In this document: positions 20,226-31,715 of the stretch, piece by piece
Numbering within the stretch: position 1 is the first letter of the stretch
Layout: every line of letters begins with the position of its first letter
Position numbers and translations under genes: made by a program
Origin: Sporothrix humicola
Taxonomy: Eukaryota > Ascomycota > Sordariomycetes > Ophiostomatales > Ophiostomataceae
DNA: 34,202 bases
Assembly (NCBI GenBank): GCA_021396245.1
Contig: WNYE01000160.1
Span: 1 to 34,202 of the forward strand
Direction: 5' to 3'
The notes under the pieces: model-generated
Databases searched by the model: none
What the model was told of the DNA's origin: nothing
The model's input: the letters and a program-made list of their open reading frames with translations, nothing else

Positions 20226-20299
20226 AGTATAAGGGCTGAAAAAAGTTGGCGAACGTCAACGAGATACTGGTTGATATGGGTTCGATGTTCTATGAGAAC

Positions 20300-20640
20300 T
20301 GCAGCATCTTGTGATATGTGCATAAGTCTTGTGTGTTTGGGACATCTTGTATATTTTGAGTTTTATGTTACAATTTTTTATCGTACCTCTTTATAGACAT
20401 AAGAGACGAATGAATATATCGGTTTAATATTTTGTTTTATTTTATTATTACGGGTTGAAAGTTTATTTTTTATTTTATTTTCAAGTTAATATTCGAAAAT
20501 ACAGTGAAATTCAAACCAAAGTGAAGTAAACAAAACAACATCAAGAATACACAATAGACACCCGTATTTCTGACTTACAAATACAACACCAATATTAAAA
20601 CAAATTTTTGTTTTATTTTATTCATTTCTACGCAAGTTTT
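20300..20640. other. AT-rich block with 17-bp direct repeats
   Basis: The most AT-rich stretch of the window, clearly distinct from its flanks. It carries two identical 17-base copies of TTTTGTTTTATTTTATT (20430-20446 and 20606-20622). No coding frame is seen. Possible explanations are transcription-termination DNA, a replication-origin-like AT island, or a small mutated (for example RIP-affected) repeat remnant. Confidence 0.5.
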
Positions 20641-21440
20641 ATCTGGGGGTAGCGAGCACAACCGATCGCGCGATGGCTGTTGAGTGTTCCGACATCGGTC
20701 CAGGTCTCCGATCCCAAGACTTCCTCTCTCGTCTACCCTATACGGAACACAATAGTCTGATTGAAATTGCCGAATAGGGGCATGTCTTGCCTGGGCTGAA
20801 AGAGAGAGAATTGGTTTTCTTCTTTCTTTTTGGATTCGTAAAAGACAAATGAGCCCAATCCGTATTCCTGGCTCGTGTCTTCCCCTGACCCCAAAGTTCA
20901 CGATCTGGCGACCCAGCTGCTCGGGTCGTTATATTAGAGGCCTGAATAGCTGCATAGCTGTCTGAGGCAGGGGGTTATTAGTGGCGGATTATGAGAGCTG
21001 AGGAAGGAGGGCTGAGAAAAACAAAGGGGAAGGGAGGGCCTGTCCTTCATTTCACGATGGGAGCTGAGACCTGTCGATTGGCCTGAAAACGGTGACGGGG
21101 GGGACGGACAGAAGCGAATTTGGTGCACGAAGTAAACACACGCCCTCCCAGCATGTCCAGTTCAGCCTTTCCCCATGTTTCGCGGAAGCATGTCCGTATT
21201 CCAGGGAGGAATAAGGAGATTGCATGTTTGGTTAGTGAAATACGACACAGATGAGAAGAAGGCCCAGAATATGGAGCATGGCTGTAATAAGATACGACGG
21301 CATCAGCCTCACAGAACAAAAATAGAAAAAGAAAGTGCATTGACTCGAGGAGGACCACGAGAAACCCATGCTTCTTTCTGTTGATCTTCATTTTCAAGTC
21401 TAGTTTAATTGCTTTTCAAACTTATTTTTTTTTAAAAAAA
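20641..21440. other. Non-coding stretch
   Basis: No gene supported. Open frames are short with mixed composition. It ends in an adjacent T9/A14 homopolymer pair (about 21425-21448) forming an A/T-tract palindrome. Confidence 0.45.
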
Positions 21441-22330
21441 AAAAAAACTAAAAAAACTTCACCTTTCTTTCGCACGCATTGCCTCCCTTTCTTTCATCCT
21501 TTCATCTGCCGACGGGCCGCTGGTTTTGTGAGACATGATGCGGAAGCAGGAGAAAGGCTTCTTTCACACCTTTTTCTTTATTTGGCCCTTTGTGGACGGT
21601 GAACCCCGTGTGATGACCTCTCTTTTGTCCGCATGTCTTTGAATTATTTGTCCTCTGTTTTCTTTGCTCCGTTCCCCTTTGTCGGGTGGAACTGTGGTTT
21701 AGTGGACTTCGTTCTCGCTCTCCCCTGACGGCTTGCTGTCCGAATTGGGAAATATCGTGTCTCAGTCGTGGGTCGCGCCTCGTTTTCGTTCCCCTTTTTG
21801 TTTCTTTTTCAGTCGCCTCCCTTCTCAGCCCTCTCCGAATGAATGGTTCCCAGTGAAACCCAGCAAAAGCAAACCCGGCAAACCCATTAAATCCAGGCAC
21901 GGCCAAGTCAGGCACAGCCGGCCCACAGTCCAGGATTCCAGGCCCATCACCAATCTCAGTTCTCCCTTTGTTTCTTTTTGCCTGCCCACTTTCACCCATT
22001 TCTTTCACTCATTCACGCATTCACTCATTTTCATTCACCTGTCTGGCCATTCGCGCACGCACTTTCAACCCCAGCTCGGCTGACCTCCCCGGCCTCGCCT
22101 ACAATGCATGTTTCGTGGAGATCGCCCTGTGAATCCATGTGCTCTTTTGTCTCCTTTTTGTTGTCTCTCTTCCCTTTGCCGTCTTTGGTTGACACAGTAC
22201 TGCGTCTTTTGATAAGTGTGTTTGTGCGTCTGACGTGGTCTGTGGTCAGCCCTCTCCAGCTGACAATCCAACCCACACGCCCCTTCTCACTTTTGCTTTC
22301 TCACAAGAGGTGAGAGCCTCTTCCGTTTTC
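21441..22330 (+). promoter_or_regulatory. CT-rich, promoter-like region in the 12-kb non-coding tract
   Basis: The plus strand is pyrimidine-rich across most of this stretch, like the leaders of the confident genes at 3379, 5662 and 31748. A TTCACTCA-type simple repeat lies at about 22003-22038. It is followed by good plus-strand splice signals (22417-22524 and 22819-22945), so it may be the promoter of an unannotated spliced transcript. Confidence 0.35.
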
Positions 22331-22416
22331 CTTTCTTTTTCTATCATTACTCGACGAACCACCGTTTTGCACTGGCCAGGCGGTCGGGCCTTGTAGTGGA
22401 TCGAGGCCTGGGTCAA

Positions 22417-22524
22417 GTAAGTTGAGATACTCCGTCGAGGTCGTTGAGACTGGAAGTTGAGGCTGTTGTCGTATCTGATTGGCCATTCTTTTTTGTTGTG
22501 TTGTCTGCCGCTTCTTCGTCGCAG
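22417..22524 (+). other. Candidate intron A of an unassigned transcript
   Basis: GTAAGT donor at 22417-22422, a CTGAT branch-like word at 22475-22479, then a T/C-rich tract and a GCAG acceptor ending at 22524. The length (108 bases) is typical of this genome's introns. Flanking sequence is not convincingly coding, so this would be an intron in a non-coding RNA or a 5' leader. Confidence 0.35.
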
Positions 22525-22550
22525 CCCAACCAATCTCGCCAGTTCATCCA

Positions 22551-22582
22551 GCCCATTTGATGGCCCATTGATGGCCCATTTT
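22551..22582. repeat. Short tandem repeat of GGCCCATTGAT
   Basis: Three near-identical copies of GCCCATTTGATG / GCCCATTGATG / GCCCATTTTGA in 32 bases. This is a small imperfect tandem duplication within the exon suggested between candidate introns A and B. Confidence 0.8.
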
Positions 22583-22818
22583 GACGGTCAATCCTGCCAA
22601 CGCATCACCGCCATCCTTGTTGACCTCCCTTGTCAATTCTGCCTTCGATTTTCAACGAATACTGCGTGGTCTCTCAGCAACGAATGGTGAATGGCTTTCG
22701 TCCCTGCTCAAGGCACCAAGTTTCCACAAATAACTCCGTAAGACGTCGTCAACAAAAGTACGCGTGCAATACGCGGAAGCTCCAAGCTGTCGTCCTGTGT
22801 AGTTGTTTCGAGTGCCAG

Positions 22819-22945
22819 GTATGTGCCTAGAACAAACACAGCTGCCTAGCTCTGGGCTGTCCTTTGGTCGTCTCTCCCCACAATCTCCATCGAGCACGTT
22901 TTCCTGGATGATCTAATCAGACTGTTGTCAAATCATCTTGCACAG
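22819..22945 (+). other. Candidate intron B of an unassigned transcript
   Basis: A strong set of signals: CCAG followed by a GTATGT donor at 22819, a CTAAT branch point at 22913-22917, and a TTGCACAG acceptor ending at 22945, 29 bases after the branch adenosine. The length is 127 bases. Together with intron A it implies a spliced plus-strand RNA crossing a region with no credible coding frame. Confidence 0.4.
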
Positions 22946-23275
22946 CCCACGGTGATCATCGACCGGTGTTCGTTTCCCTTTTCTCGCCCTTTCTTCATAC
23001 TTCTCTTCCACTCCCTTGAAACAAACGATGTGGAGATATCCGCGTTCGTCTTGCGTATGCCGTGAGTCGTAAAACTGTCCGTCAATCGATCGAGTCCAGC
23101 CAACCCACACTGAACTGTCTGCCGTCTTTTTTATCCTTTTTGGCTTGCCGTAGTGTCGGCTCGGAGTCTTTGGCGGCGCCGGAGACTTTTCATGTGTAAT
23201 GCTGCTATTTGCTGTACACAGAAAGACTGGCCTTTGTTTGGTCTGGCCAGTGTTCACCTTATTCCAGCTGTCCAG

Positions 23276-23468
23276 GTAAGATACTTTTGGCCTGGCCGTG
23301 GGGCCTTGGGGCCAAAACGCGTGTGCAAGTGCGACCCGAACGATGTGCTTGGGGCTAGAAGGCCACCAAGAAGGGCCAGAAGGGAAGGGGGTGTGTGGCA
23401 GGTGCGATGGACATTGGACATAATGATTGGACCACGGGGCTAAGAAACGGACGGGAGTTAAGAACAGC
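23276..23468 (+). other. Weak candidate intron C
   Basis: CCAG followed by a GTAAGA donor at 23276, with possible acceptors ending at 23468, 23513 or 23554. No branch sequence is clearly canonical (CTAAG near 23440). Listed because the donor follows intron B at a normal exon distance (330 bases). Confidence 0.2.
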
Positions 23469-23474
23469 CCGTGA

Positions 23475-23484
23475 TTGGCCAATA
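23475..23484. promoter_or_regulatory. Palindromic double CCAAT (ATTGGCCAAT)
   Basis: A perfect 10-base palindrome that is a CCAAT box on both strands. CCAAT is the known target of the fungal HAP/CBC complex. The neighbouring transcription unit is unknown, so function is speculative. Confidence 0.25.
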
Positions 23485-26315
23485 CTCCTTTAGGGCCACA
23501 ATTAAATTACAGTTTACTCTTGCTCTCTTCTCCCTCGTTTTCGCTTACTACTCAGCCATCGGCGGAAATGGCGACGCCGACAGGGCGAGCAAAGTCCGTC
23601 TCTGTTTCGGTCGTGGTAGCCTCTCTGGGGGATCGACAGGCCAGCCTATTAGACAAAGGAAAACATGACGAGGCATTCGCAAGGCAGAAGGAATGGCAGG
23701 GCAGGGCAACAGATCGAAATGTCGAAACAAAGAACCAGAATGCGAGAATGTGAGAATGCGACAAACGATATGCGGAACGAGTCCGAGAAAGAGCACAGAA
23801 AGAGCCCAGAAAGAGCCCAACAGACCCTGGGGGTTCTTTCCTTGTCTTGGATGAGTCGTCAAGCTTCGTTCTTGCCGATTTTGAGCATTGAAGCACCGTT
23901 TCTCGGTATCTTGACGTCAATGAAATAAGGAAGGACACAAATGAGGATCCCGAGAAATCGGTTCGAGGAAAGAGCCATCTCCTCGGGGCCCCATTATGAT
24001 GGTCTCGTGAACATGTTTTCGAAGATCAAACAAAACACAAACGTAAGAAACAACAAAAAGACTCACACTCATAGAAACAAGAACAACAAAAACAACGCAT
24101 TTGCAAGGTTCAAGCAACCCGGCTCATTCTCTCTTACAATTTGCGGGGGAAGAAAGAACGAAAATGTGCGGAGAGCACGGAGCACGGAGCCAACGGAAGG
24201 TAGGTCACAAGGTCAACAAGCATGGAAGGTACGAAAAGCATCGCGAAAAGCAGAGGAAGGCACGAAAAGAAGATGGGAGCCTCGAGAGTTGTGAAACGGG
24301 CATCTGCACCGATCCCTGATAAGATAGACAACTGGCCGGCCTTTTTTCTTCGTCCGCGCTGTGAGTGCGTCTCCGTATATGCGCACGACGTATGCATTTG
24401 TGATTATCTATCCAAACCGGCTTGTTTTCGCGAGCGAACGAATTGGGTGGTCTAAAAAGTAAGACGGCACTTTGCATCTTGAGCGCGAAAACGGAAGGAG
24501 AAAACGGAGTGTCTGTCAAAACGGCGGTGCATGTTAGCTTCGGTGGATAGTCATGTGCACCTTCCCCCTGCAGCGTTTATTCCAAACGTTTTTTTTCCTG
24601 TTTTGTAAGCGAAGGGAGCTCTTAATCCCGAGCGCCATAACACGCCCTATTGTTCCAGCCATAACCTTAATTTTTCATAGACTCCATGTCTCGCCAACTT
24701 TTCGTATGTAATCACTCACGACAAATGCAGTAGAGCGTTATGCAGATGACACACCAGGACGCATCCTTCTATCGTATCGTTGTATGGAGCATGTCGGCGT
24801 TTGAGTCGTAAAGCCCGCCAGGATGCACCAGATGCACGCACTCTGGAAACAATACACCCAAAAAGGAAAAGTTAAGGTAATTTTCGAATTGACTAACAAG
24901 CGAGACAGCCATCACATCACAGCGTTGCGTTCGCGGTTCGGACATGGCCGCGTTTAAGAGGTTGAACGAGGGCCCATTGGCAAAAAGGCACAACTCAAAA
25001 ATGATCGACGGACAGGAAAAGACAGAAAGTGAGATACGGCTGCCGGCAACGATCGTCGTGTTTTTCAAGTTTTCACATCGCGATATTTTGTGCGCCGGGG
25101 GAAAACAATTGTCCCGGGCCGGTCACCAAGAGACAGCAGAAACACACATCTGATTGCTGTTGATGTTGATATTCAAGACAGGGTCGATACGGACTGGTTA
25201 AAAAAGCCAAGATTATTTCAGTAGAAATCTGGAGAAACGGCGACCGGAGAATAGAGAATCCATGGGAGCGAGAGACAAGATGAGATGAGACAGAGACGAC
25301 AGTGGTGCATCACGACACGCGTGTCATTCAACGAGGCTGTAAAATTGACGAAATTGACAGTGTTGATCGAAGGGCGTAGTCTGTCGCATTTCGAGAACAA
25401 TTCCAAAGGCGAGCGATGAGCCACACAAAAGTTTAAATTCTTGGCAAAAAAAAAAAAAAACACAAAATATTACAGCCGCGTCGCGTAAAACCCAATTGAG
25501 AGTGTCGTATCGCGTGTTGAGTCAACGGTGACGATGAAAAAAAATTCAAACTCTGATGCAGGGACTACTCATATTCTGCAAGTGGAAAATACGGCATCGT
25601 GGCTGTGCTACGTTACGGTGCGTGTGTTGTGAGAGTATCATAGCAACAGAGCCAAGCAGAATCTCACAGTCGCTTCATATGAACTGATTTGGATGACAAT
25701 TCTGTTAATTTTTTTGTTCACGATTTTGGGTTTCTTAATTTCAGCATTTTGTGCGCACAGCCCTGTTGACAAGCTGGGGAAGGAGCTCAGTGACAGCCTC
25801 TCAGTTGTCGCTTTCCTTTTTGGGCATAATTGCGCGAGCTCTCCTCTACTGTGGTTGCGATCTATTGGACTTGCCGCGTTTTATTGAGCGAGTATTGATA
25901 TTGGCTATTGGTTATTGCTTCTTCGTTTTCTTCCTTTATTCTTTCTTGGTAATGTCGAACCCTGTCTTTTGTCTCTTGATTTTTGTCCCGTGGCTTGTCC
26001 TTTCTCGCTTCGCTTTCGCATTCTTTTTATGTGCTCCTTACTCGTTTACGCCTTTGGAGAAAAGGGCGGAAAAGGAGATTACGGAGCCCGGCGTTTGGGG
26101 AAAGAGAGGACACAAACACAAAGGCACAAAAGGACACGGCAGACGGCAGAGAAGGCTACAAGGTTAAGTCAGCGTGAGAGTCATAAGGGGAAAGAGCCAA
26201 AGACCACACAAAAGACAAGGAAGGAGGGGGTGTAGGGCAGTGTAGCGAGAGTGGGGGCTTTCTTTCCCACAGTAAGGGGGCGTGTACGGAAGGCGGGTCA
26301 GAGATCGCTCCAGCC
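23485..26315. other. Non-coding stretch
   Basis: About 2.8 kb with no supported gene on either strand. All open frames are short, overlap in several frames and lack the GC3 bias of the confident genes. An A14 tract lies at about 25446-25459 and a T-rich stretch at 25690-26040. TACGGAG words occur at 24371 (minus) and 26080 (plus). Confidence 0.45.
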
Positions 26316-29300
26316 CTACGACTGGAAAGGTTCTGATTTGGGCAGGCTGGGTGTTCCTTCCGTTTTGATGACCTCAAGCTTGAAACGGAGAGACACCATA
26401 ACGCGGAGAGTCGGGGCAATCGGACGAATTCGAACGGAATGGTCACCCGCACCAACACAAAACAAACTCAAATCACACGAAAGACACAAACACACACCAA
26501 CAACGACAAATGTCGGGGAATAATTGAATTCCGGGCGTGGAAGACAATTGGGCCGTGCCAATGGAATTGTGCGAGCCCATACGACATGAAGAGCACACGA
26601 TATGCGAATCCGAAACGAGACAGCCATAGCCTCGACGAATTCCGTTGCCTCCAATCGACATTCAAAATACGGAGTACGATGGGCAACGATGCACACGGGA
26701 TTCAGCAACCTTAATTGATTGCATTGTGCGAGCAAATACGAGTGGACCCGTGCCTGGCTGCTCGTCCCAACGCGACACGGCCACGCAAGGCTGGCGTGGC
26801 TGTTGTGCAAGGCAACGGCAAAAAACACAGTGCAATAGGGCAACAGGACAGAGAAGGCTGCAAGGCATCCAGGCAGGCATAATGACGGGAACGCGAGATA
26901 CGACGAGACGGGCCCGAACCTGCCCAAATGGGTCAAATGAAGCGATCTCTCGGCATCAAAAGCCATCAACAAAGCCACCCACAAGGAAACAACACAAAAC
27001 AAGCCACATCCCATCTCGCGTATTGCGTACTTTACAGAACAGACAACTTCTTGGAGGATGGTTGATGCAAATCGCTTCTCCAAGCCACGTTTTACGCCCA
27101 GTTTGACGCCCAGGTATGTACGTCGTATATTGTTTATTACGCCCAACTGAACTTAACAGAGTACGGAGTCCAAACACACAGAAAAAGAACGCGTTCGACC
27201 CACCGTTGGATTGGACAGTCATCATCACGCATTTTGTTGCCTTGTTATCAACTCGCTTAATACAGCCATGTTGAGGAAATGATGGGACATTCAGACGCTC
27301 ACGGCCACATCAGTCCCCTATCTCCGCCTTTTTGTGCCCTTGCCCTGCCCAGCCCTGCCCTGCCCCTGGCCAAAAAGATTTACGACATACGACGTGAGAT
27401 CCAGGGTGGAGACGGTCTACGATGTGCGGACATTCTCAGGATTTGAGTTTGCGTCGTAAAGTGCTTTCTAAAGTGCGTTCGTGGGATGCATATTTCGTAA
27501 TCATTCATCCCTCTTCCGTTTTAGGGGCACCGTTTTCTGCAGCTTTTTGGTCGGTCGGGGTTTTCGCTTCGGCCGATGAAAGTGGCCGAGTCACACTCTC
27601 CTTTTTTCCACTATTATGTGATCGACCTCTGTGCTGGCGCTTTTGGGCGGCTCGTATTACGAGGCCAGCGTTGCGTTGTGCTGAGCCAACAGGCCAGATT
27701 AGGTAACTTGGGACGAGTTCATCTGGTTCGCCTCGCACTCGGCAAGTTTTTGCTCTGCCCCATGGTTTCTTTTCACTTTGCTGACGCCTCAGTTTTCTTA
27801 GCGCTCCTTTGTAAATTGAAAACGAGAACGAGCAAAACGGACGGCATGCCACTGCCTTCAGGCACCGACATTTCAGGAACGAGGGGCCAACGCAAAGCGT
27901 GTGGCTTGGATAAATTAGTTTGTTGATGGTTCTTTTGTCCTTTCTTTCCACCGTTACGGGCTATTGTGATTATTGTGACGATGATCACGGTTATGTTCAC
28001 AAAACCCAACATAACGGAATGTCGCGGAGGAAGATGTTGACAAAGGACACCAAAAATTAAGATGAGACGCACTTCACAGCCTCACGCCGTTGTTGCGCCA
28101 GTCGAGTCAAACGGGAAGGATTGAATTTTTTTTGTGTCTTTATTCATCTCTCTGCTATGCATCATATCAAATCATCAAAATTACCGAGAATGCCAAAAGA
28201 TCGCCAACATGCGAATATTCCGTGAATTCAATAAACTCCGCGTTTCGGTGTTTGTGTGCCTGTTCAAAATTTGTGATAATCGTCTGTGTTTGGATACGCA
28301 TTTTATCTGCGCAAGTGGCTTGATGCAAAGTCGGACCAGGGATGCATCTATGAAGCGAGACATGCAACGTATCTTTCTCCTCTCACTTTCTCCATTGAGA
28401 ATATCTGAAATACCCGTCCGGCGCTGCTCTCCGTATGGGGGCTGTTATCTTTTGCATCTTCATGTCGGCATCGTACCGATACGCCGACTGCAGGGAGAGC
28501 TGCGATAAAAAATGAGACACATTTTGAGCCCGAAAATCTTCAACTGACAGAAAGATCATCCCATGTCAAGGGGAGCCAATGCAAAAGGGAATCACACACT
28601 TCCTGATTAGGAAATTGACCTTTCAAATCAACACCGCAAAAATAAGTGAAAAGGATGCACGCTTTCACGGCAATACGGTGTTGGAAAGGGAAGTATGCAG
28701 AAAGCCACGGAGAGTTGTGCAAAAAATGCCGTTTACTGGGGTAGGGGCTTGGGGGCTTCAACGAGAGAGCAAAAAGGGCCGCCGGGATTGACAGACGGAC
28801 GCCCGTTCATCAAGATACGGAGTACAGCGACAACAAGATGTCATTGAATACGGCGTATTTGTCGATACGGAGGATGCAAAAGGGATGCAATTTACCCATT
28901 GAAATGATCGAATTGGGTGGAAGGTGGTGGGCGTTGATGGAATCAGCACAAGTGCCTGCAAATGGCTGCAGGAATAACATAAGCCAGCAAAGGATTAGAA
29001 ATTTCATTGCTGGGTTTGTCAGGAACCAAGGGATGGCCAGGCACGCCAGGGTCCGTGTTCACACTGGATTGGTTGTAATGCTCGCCGTTTTTTGCTTTTC
29101 TGGGCGTTTTCTGGGCACATCAGCGCCATCAGCAGATATATTAGCAGGCGGAAATGCGACTTTGCTGGCGCCAGCCGTGCGAGCATTCACTCACTGTCGA
29201 CTATTACTCACTGAGATAGAGCGACACCCTGTCCATTCATCTGAAACGGAGGATTCAATGTCGACCACGACGTCGAGCGCAAAAAAGTGCACCAAAATAA

Positions 29301-29860
29301 TGGGGGAAGACCCGTTATTCCGTCATCAACTTTTTTGACGAGGCCGAGCACCGATGCTCACATCGCTGTCGATCATCAACCACGCGTATCTGTCTCGATT
29401 GTTGACGTCGTTTCGAGTTGTCGATGTCGAGCCAACCCAATTATTTGGAAGACTGCAGAGGGGGTTCTTTGTTCGATTCATAATTTGAAACTATTTCGGG
29501 CAGTGTTGAGAGCTCGACCGAGAACGACGATCCGAGGAAAGGGCATGGCATCATGCACTTGCTCCTGCCCTTCGCTCTTGCCATTTTGCTCTTGCTTTTC
29601 ATCTGCTTCAGTCTGATGAAATGGTTCCATCCAAATGAGGAAAAATATCGAGAGCAATGTAACTGCCGGTATCAACAGCAAGAGCAACCAACGCCATGAT
29701 GCCAATTGGGCCAAAAAGGCCAAATGGGACAAGGTGGCCGGAGATATGAACTCCTGTCACCGATTTTGGGGTGTTTCTTGTTAACATCGATTTACAAGCC
29801 GACTTTCGAGCGTTTGAGGCTTTGCCGTGTGGTGCAGCATGTGAGTAATCTTTCGTTGGC
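26316..29860. other. Non-coding stretch with scattered TACGGAG words
   Basis: No gene supported over 3.5 kb. A 276-codon minus-strand open frame (26316-27146) begins at a TTG and has no recognisable domain or codon bias. A CCCTGCC simple repeat lies at 27335-27370. TACGGAG or its complement occurs at 26668, 27162, 28429, 28816 and 28866, twice as the full TACGGAGTAC. Confidence 0.45.
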
Positions 29861-31084
29861 GCAATGCGTTAGGCAGAGAAATTAGGAGGGTGGGAGAGAA
29901 AACGGTAGAAAAGGTGCAAAATGGTGAAAACGGACGGGCACGGGGAAAGTGCGACCCCCGAGGAAGAAATGTCGAAGCCTGGAAGGAGTACTCCGGTGGT
30001 TGCTGGCTTTGTGCTGGCGCTGCTGGCGCTGCTGGCGCTTTCCCTTTTCACCCTTTTTCCACGCAGAAAGGAAAACGTGCGCATCGCTCTCGCCTGGTCT
30101 CGCTTTTTGCTCGGCGACGGGGAAGGGAGAACTCTGCGCCTGCCTTCCTTCTTGGGACGGAGGCATCATTCGTCTTACTCATTCTGAGTGCGGAACGCTC
30201 ACAAAACCGCAGCACAAGTGGAGCAACTTACGAGAGCAGGCAGGACCAACCCAAGACGAACCACAGACGAACCCTGGGACGGACCAGGGATCCATTGAGG
30301 TTCACCGCCGCCGGGCAGCGCGTAGAGTGCTGACTGACGAGACAGGGTCGAGCATGTCCAGCATGTGTGCTAATACGTCGCAAAAAGGAAATAAAAAGAC
30401 GGTGTCGACGAAAGGGAGAGAGGGCCAAAGCACGGCGTTTGGGTTACGACCGGGCTTCGGAGAAAAGAAGGCATGTCAAGGAAGGTGCAGCGTCTGTAAA
30501 AACGGTATCCTCAACACCGTTTTCACCTGGCCATTACCCCTGTCTTCTGCGTTTTGCTAGCGCCGTTTGGCAGAGTTTATTTTGTCAGCCGTGTCGCTTG
30601 GTCGCTTGGCGGGTGGGGCTCTTGCTCGGTTTTGCTCGTTTTCGCTGTCGCTGTCGTCCTGCGGATGACAGATCCGTCTTCTGCTTGGGAATACAGTTTT
30701 CCCTTTCTGCTGGTACCACCCCACGCCCTGGCTTCTGGACCCAAGACCCCCCTGCGAGTCGTGCCTGAACGAGGCAGCAGCGAAAACCTCCGTCCCCGAC
30801 TTTTCGCTCTTGCCCTTTTTGTCAGCCACGCCCTTCATACGTCGTCTTACGCGGAAGGCGCCTCCGTTTTGGCACTTGGTCCTTTTGTCTCTGGCGTTTT
30901 GTCGTTTGTCGTTATGACAGTTTTCTTAACCACACCCCCTCCCCCCTTGGCCTTAGGCCTTACTGCTTGGTAAACCCCGGCCGACGGAGACAATGGGCAA
31001 GGGCGGGCCACGGGCTTTTGGTCGAAAATACGGTGAAATCGGGGTGCGGCAAGACTGCGAAGGCCAGGGGGGGCGTGTGAGGAA
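29861..31084. other. Non-coding stretch with a small membrane-like ORF
   Basis: No gene firmly supported. A plus-strand ATG-initiated 88-codon frame (29921-30187) includes a hydrophobic segment (VVAGFVLALLALLALSLFTLF), created largely by three perfect tandem copies of GCTGGCGCT (30013-30039). That is more likely a repeat artefact than a gene. The rest shows no coding signature. Confidence 0.4.
30013..30039. repeat. Three perfect copies of a 9-bp repeat
   Basis: GCTGGCGCT repeated three times without interruption. In the plus-strand frame through 29921-30187 it encodes a Leu/Ala-rich hydrophobic run. Confidence 0.9.
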
Positions 31085-31439
31085 AGGGTGACGAACTGCA
31101 ACTGGGCTGAGTTTCTCGTCTCTCTTTCTCTGATGCCCTCGCAAAAAAGTCGCTTTCGCTTTCTCTTCACGGCCGTTGCTCGCGTTATGGGCTTATGGAT
31201 GATGGATTTGTGGATTGCAAACCGTTTCTTTCGTGTCTTCAATTCTGTAGTTAATAATGACCCGTTCGCCCCTTCCTCGACTCGGTCTTCTTTCTTGGAT
31301 CTCTCTTTCCATTCTCAATTCAATCAACAACTCTTCGACAACTTGCACCTTCCTCCAACAACAAACATAAACATCACAGCTTCCCTGACTTGACTTCTCT
31401 TGTGCTTCTTCACGAGCTTCATCCTCAGTCTTGCAACTT

Positions 31440-31544
31440 ATGCCCACCACCTCTCTATTACATAACTCTGCAACCCCAGCTAGGTTGCCCAGTCACAGTG
31501 ACAAGCCGCCGCCCAGTGTTCGCACGCAAAATTCTTCCGCCTAG
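31440..31544 (+). CDS. Candidate 34-codon uORF
   Basis: ATG at 31440, stop TAG at 31542-31544, 203 bases before the main start at 31748. The predicted peptide is Ser/Pro/Thr-rich. It would count as a uORF only if the transcript starts before 31440, which the CT-rich stretch just upstream makes plausible. Confidence 0.3.
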   Translation: MPTTSLLHNSATPARLPSHSDKPPPSVRTQNSSA

Positions 31545-31675
31545 AACTTAGTATCTAAGCACGAAAAACCCGAGAACCGCCCCACCGCAACAGCCGCCGT
31601 TCCGCAATCGGGTCTCGTCTTTCACCATTTTCTTTGAGTCACAGGCCCTTTGTGTGCCAGTGTTATCATCCTTGC

Positions 31676-31715
31676 AAATCCAATCCATCCAATCCATACA
31701 TAATCCATCCACACC
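31676..31715. repeat. CCAATCCAT-type tandem repeat in the leader
   Basis: Imperfect tandem copies of AATCCATCC / AATCCATAC about 35-70 bases before the start codon at 31748. A simple repeat within the probable 5'UTR. Confidence 0.75.

Noticed and set aside
22928..23482. 184-codon minus-strand open frame
   Set aside because: No domain or codon bias; it lies opposite the candidate spliced transcript, and its composition is that of non-coding DNA.
26316..27146. 276-codon minus-strand open frame
   Set aside because: It opens at a TTG, shows no codon bias or domain, and competing frames overlap it on the other strand.
27380..27420. Possible dispersed 5S rRNA start (ACATACGAC)
   Set aside because: Only the first nine bases match. 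The internal control region and the 3' half of 5S rRNA are absent.
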